From NCBI GenBank assembly GCA_016183075.1, contig JACPFH010000106.1, forward strand, positions 1 to 6,368: 6,368 nucleotides of DNA. The letters run 5' to 3'. Each line of letters opens with the position of its first letter. Position 1 is the stretch's first letter. Source of the DNA: Deltaproteobacteria bacterium (lineage in GTDB: Bacteria; Desulfobacterota; Binatia; UBA9968). Made by a program: the position numbers and the translations under genes. Below the pieces are notes generated by a model that was not told the origin of the DNA, did not search any database, and was given only the letters and a program-made list of their open reading frames with translations. Shown here piece after piece: positions 4,481-6,368 of the stretch.

Positions 4481-5533
4481 ATGAAGGCGCAGTCTCCGCT
4501 TCACGGCCGCGGCTCCACTTTCAACCCGAAGAATAGGTTTGAAAGGGCGGAGCTGGTCCCGGAGCCGGATGACATCGACGAGCCTTCCTCTCCAGATACT
4601 CAGTTCCTAACCGATTCTTCGAAAACGATCATCGCTCATAACGACAGCCCCGACGTCGGTTTCGATGCCAGCATCAATCCCTACCGCGGCTGCGAGCACG
4701 GGTGTGTTTATTGTTACGCTCGTCCCTCGCATGAATATCTTGGATTTTCAGCGGGGCTCGATTTCGAGACCAAAATCATGGTCAAGCACGCCGCGCCGGA
4801 CCTCCTCCGGAAAGAATTAGCCAGCCCCAAATGGGAGCCTAAAGTCTTGGCCATGAGCGGGGTCACCGACTGTTACCAGCCGGTGGAGAAAAAACTCGAG
4901 CTGACGCGCCGCTGTTTGGAGGTCTTCCGTGATTTTCTCAACCCGGTCGTCGTTGTGACGAAAAACTATCTGGTCACCCGCGACATCGATCTCCTCTCCG
5001 AGATGGCCCGTTATCGCTGCGCCGCGGTTTTGGTTTCGCTTACCACGCTGGATGCCAAGCTTTCAGCGTCGATGGAGCCGCGCGCATCCAGGCCGGCCCG
5101 CCGCCTTGCCGCCATCGAGGCGCTCGCTAAGGCCGGTGTTCCCGTGGGTTTCCTGCTTGCGCCGATGATCCCGGCCCTTACCGATGCCGAGGCTCCGGCG
5201 ATTGTCGAGTCCGCGGCCCGCGCCGGCGCGCGCTTCGGCGGCTGCGTTCCGTTGCGTTTGCCATACGGCGTAAAAGAACTTTTCGAAAACTGGCTCCAGA
5301 GAAATTACCCGGAGAAAAAGGAGAAGATTTTAAACCGTATTCGCGCGATCCGGGGCGGGAGGCTTAACGATCCCCGTTTTCATGCGCGCATGAAAGGCGA
5401 GGGCATCTTTGCCGAGCAGATGGCGGAGCTTTTCCGCCTCGCGTGCAAGAAAGCTGGAATTACCGAGAGACATCCTCCGCTTTCGACCGACCATTTCCGC
5501 CGTCCGTCAACCTCTCAGCTCGGCCTCTTTTAG
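4481..5533 (+). CDS. PA0069-family (SplB-like) radical SAM protein
   Basis: This 350-residue protein is full length for the family. The radical SAM cluster motif is C71-x3-C75-x2-C78 in NPYRGCEHGCVYCYARPSHEY, which binds a [4Fe-4S] cluster and S-adenosylmethionine. Family-typical blocks follow: MSGVTDCYQPVEKKLELTR (125-143), VVVVTKNYLVTRDIDLL (156-172), LVSLTTLD (184-191), MEPRASRPARRL (198-209) and GFLLAPMIPALTD (223-235). The N-terminal LHGRGSTFNPKNRFE (7-21) is also characteristic. The family is related to spore photoproduct lyase and is often annotated as DNA-repair-like, but its substrate is not established to my knowledge. The protein ends in QLGLF, similar to sliding-clamp-binding pentapeptides. 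The ATG is six bases after the stop of the Rho-N-like gene and has no good Shine-Dalgarno sequence, so translational coupling is likely. Confidence 0.92.
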   Translation: MKAQSPLHGRGSTFNPKNRFERAELVPEPDDIDEPSSPDTQFLTDSSKTIIAHNDSPDVGFDASINPYRGCEHGCVYCYARPSHEYLGFSAGLDFETKIMVKHAAPDLLRKELASPKWEPKVLAMSGVTDCYQPVEKKLELTRRCLEVFRDFLNPVVVVTKNYLVTRDIDLLSEMARYRCAAVLVSLTTLDAKLSASMEPRASRPARRLAAIEALAKAGVPVGFLLAPMIPALTDAEAPAIVESAARAGARFGGCVPLRLPYGVKELFENWLQRNYPEKKEKILNRIRAIRGGRLNDPRFHARMKGEGIFAEQMAELFRLACKKAGITERHPPLSTDHFRRPSTSQLGLF

Positions 5534-5750
5534 GCCCCGAATAGAATTTCCAAGAAATACCGGGTCAAACAGGAAACGCGGGGACTTTCTGAGGGTAAAA
5601 AGCGGGCGCTGGGCTAGCAGCAATGCCCCGGGCCGACCGCCATTTTTTCCAGGTCACGGAAGTGGGCGGGCCCATCTCGTGGTGGGATTTAAGCCGTAGG
5701 GGGTTGGGTTCTCGCGGACCTTGGGTCGGTATTGACAATGGATTATGCTC

Positions 5751-5777
5751 GTTCATGCTGAGGCTTTCGAAGCACAC
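5751..5777. repeat. Decayed intergenic palindromic repeat ('MLSLSKH' type)
   Basis: GTTCATGCTGAGG followed by CTTTCGAAGCACACC resembles the widespread intergenic palindrome with core TTCATGCTGAGCTTGTCGAAGCATGAA, which is often mistranslated as 'MLSLSKH' or 'AELVEA' peptides; here the plus frame reads MLRLSKH. The two arms no longer pair over their full length, although GCTT-TCG-AAGC still forms a small stem. The consensus is from memory. Confidence 0.55.
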
Positions 5778-5791
5778 CATCATCACAGAAC

Positions 5792-5819
5792 TTGATTGCT
5801 TTCTGGCTTTAGGGATAAA
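5792..5819 (+). promoter_or_regulatory. Weak sigma70-like promoter before the GNAT gene
   Basis: TTGATT (5792-5797) and GATAAA (5814-5819) are 16 bases apart, each 4 of 6 to consensus. The start of transcription would be near 5826, about 20 bases before the ATG at 5847. It is the only promoter-like pair close to this gene. Confidence 0.3.
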
Positions 5820-5846
5820 AAGCTGTTCGTTAGGCCATATGCCGCC

Positions 5847-6368
5847 ATGAAAAGCTGCGAGCTATCGTTGCGATTGGCGCGACCGGCAGAGGCTGCCGCC
5901 ATCGCTATTTTGTCGCGGGATTTGATTGAATACGGTCTCCGGTGGCGCTGGACACCCGCACGGGTTGCAGCGAGTATTCGCGCCCCCGATGTTAACGTGC
6001 TCGTCGCTTACATTCGGGGTAACCTTGCCGGGTTTGCGATTATGCGCTACGGCAACGACGACGCGCACTTGGACCTTCTCGCCGTGGCTCCGCCCTATAG
6101 ACGAGCAGGCCTAGGACGCCGACTCATTGAGTGGCTCGAGAAGTGCGCCGTCGTAGCAGGCATATTCAGCGTCACGCTGGAAGTGCGCGAGGGGAATGAA
6201 GGAGCCCAGCTCTTCTACAAGCGGATGGGCTATCGCACCCTCGGTCACCTACCCGGCTACTACCAGGGTATTGAGGCAGCGCTCCGCATGGGCCGAAATT
6301 TGTCTTGCGGATCTCCGGACCACCGGATTCGGGGGACACAACAGAAGATATTCGAGAAGTTATTTGGG
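5847..6368 (+). CDS. RimI-like GNAT N-acetyltransferase (open at window end)
   Basis: The frame is open for 174 codons to the right edge without a stop, so the C-terminus is not seen, although the catalytic fold appears complete. The GNAT acetyl-CoA-binding motif A is LAVAPPYRRAGLGRRLIEWL, with R85-R-A-G88-L-G90 matching R/Q-x-x-G-x-G/A. Motif B is VREGNEGAQLFYKRMGYR (113-130), with N117 and Y124 placed as in RimI-type protein N-terminal acetyltransferases, and the GYYQG stretch (137-141) is also RimI-like. It probably transfers an acetyl group from acetyl-CoA to a protein or small-molecule amine; the substrate cannot be told. The tail after about residue 150 (RNLSCGSPDHRIRG) goes beyond the usual RimI end. 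The ATG at 5847 is preferred because the ATG at 5839 stops after three codons. There is no strong Shine-Dalgarno sequence. Confidence 0.85.
   Translation, partial: MKSCELSLRLARPAEAAAIAILSRDLIEYGLRWRWTPARVAASIRAPDVNVLVAYIRGNLAGFAIMRYGNDDAHLDLLAVAPPYRRAGLGRRLIEWLEKCAVVAGIFSVTLEVREGNEGAQLFYKRMGYRTLGHLPGYYQGIEAALRMGRNLSCGSPDHRIRGTQQKIFEKLFG

Larger units (their letters stand above)
5534..5846. other. Spacer without a credible gene
   Basis: No reading frame here looks coding on either strand. Two small frames (5623-5850 plus, 5565-5786 minus) consist of low-quality residues and run through the repeat at 5751. Seen within the spacer are a six-pair hairpin with one G-U at 5671-5686 (CCCATC/GGTGGG) followed only by ATTT, a TTGACA at 5732-5737 without a usable -10, a T6 tract at 5643-5648, the decayed palindrome and a weak promoter before the acetyltransferase gene. 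Confidence 0.6.

Noticed and set aside
5671..5690. Hairpin CCCATC/GGTGGG as terminator of the radical SAM transcript
   Set aside because: It is followed only by ATTT and then GC-containing sequence, so it lacks a real U-tract; described only as part of the spacer.
5732..5760. Consensus TTGACA as a promoter for the acetyltransferase
   Set aside because: No acceptable -10 hexamer lies 15-19 bases downstream; ATGCTG at the right distance is a poor match.
5623..5850. Small plus-strand frame overlapping the acetyltransferase start (ATGA overlap)
   Set aside because: Its residues look like translated spacer and it reads through the palindromic repeat; no ribosome binding site or family signal.
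1..6368. CRISPR array, tRNA, rRNA, insertion sequence or integrase
   Set aside because: No regularly spaced repeats, no cloverleaf-like sequence with CCA end, and no transposase-like or integrase-like motifs were seen.

Overview
The window is a junction between an accessory, defence-like stretch (about 1-3340) and a chromosomal housekeeping stretch (about 3365-5533), with a new gene starting at the right edge. The organism cannot be named from sequence alone. The bacterial gene set (endonuclease III, a small Rho-N-like protein, a PA0069-type radical SAM protein), the GC-rich housekeeping genes and a decayed intergenic palindrome of the 'MLSLSKH' type fit an uncultured Gram-negative lineage. 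Deltaproteobacteria-like or NC10/Rokubacteria-like groups are a low-confidence guess.

Left part, minus strand (1-1458). A HEPN-type protein with an R-x4-H motif lies directly upstream of a gene that runs off the left edge and begins like an AlbA_2/Schlafen-type protein. A good sigma70-like promoter (TTGTCA-17-TAGAAT) precedes the pair. To their right is the C-terminal remnant of a PD-(D/E)xK nuclease, with an in-frame TAG just upstream of the surviving part.

Centre (1495-2849). A small XRE regulator is followed 37 bases downstream by a second, apparently complete PD-(D/E)xK-like nuclease that starts with TTG. The regulator faces a divergent gene for a Trp-rich 148-residue protein of unknown function. 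The 106-base gap between them holds overlapping divergent promoters and a 12-base direct repeat, one copy of which resembles the C-box operators of restriction-modification controller proteins. A hairpin in the regulator-nuclease gap covers the nuclease Shine-Dalgarno sequence. This looks like a controller-regulated nuclease module without a visible methyltransferase, and it is the best candidate here for an undescribed system.

Right-centre (2871-4474). A protein with a C-terminal helix-turn-helix follows nth on the minus strand. The nth gene (endonuclease III) is broken: the [4Fe-4S] cysteine motif is intact but lies in another frame, beyond a small deletion at the edge of a perfect 8-bp inverted repeat. 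Divergent from nth is a small Rho-N-like basic protein. Six bases after it comes a radical SAM protein of the PA0069/SplB-like family that ends in QLGLF, a possible sliding-clamp-binding tail.

Right edge (5534-6368). A 313-base spacer holds a decayed palindromic repeat and a weak promoter. It is followed by a RimI-like GNAT acetyltransferase that is still open at the end of the window.
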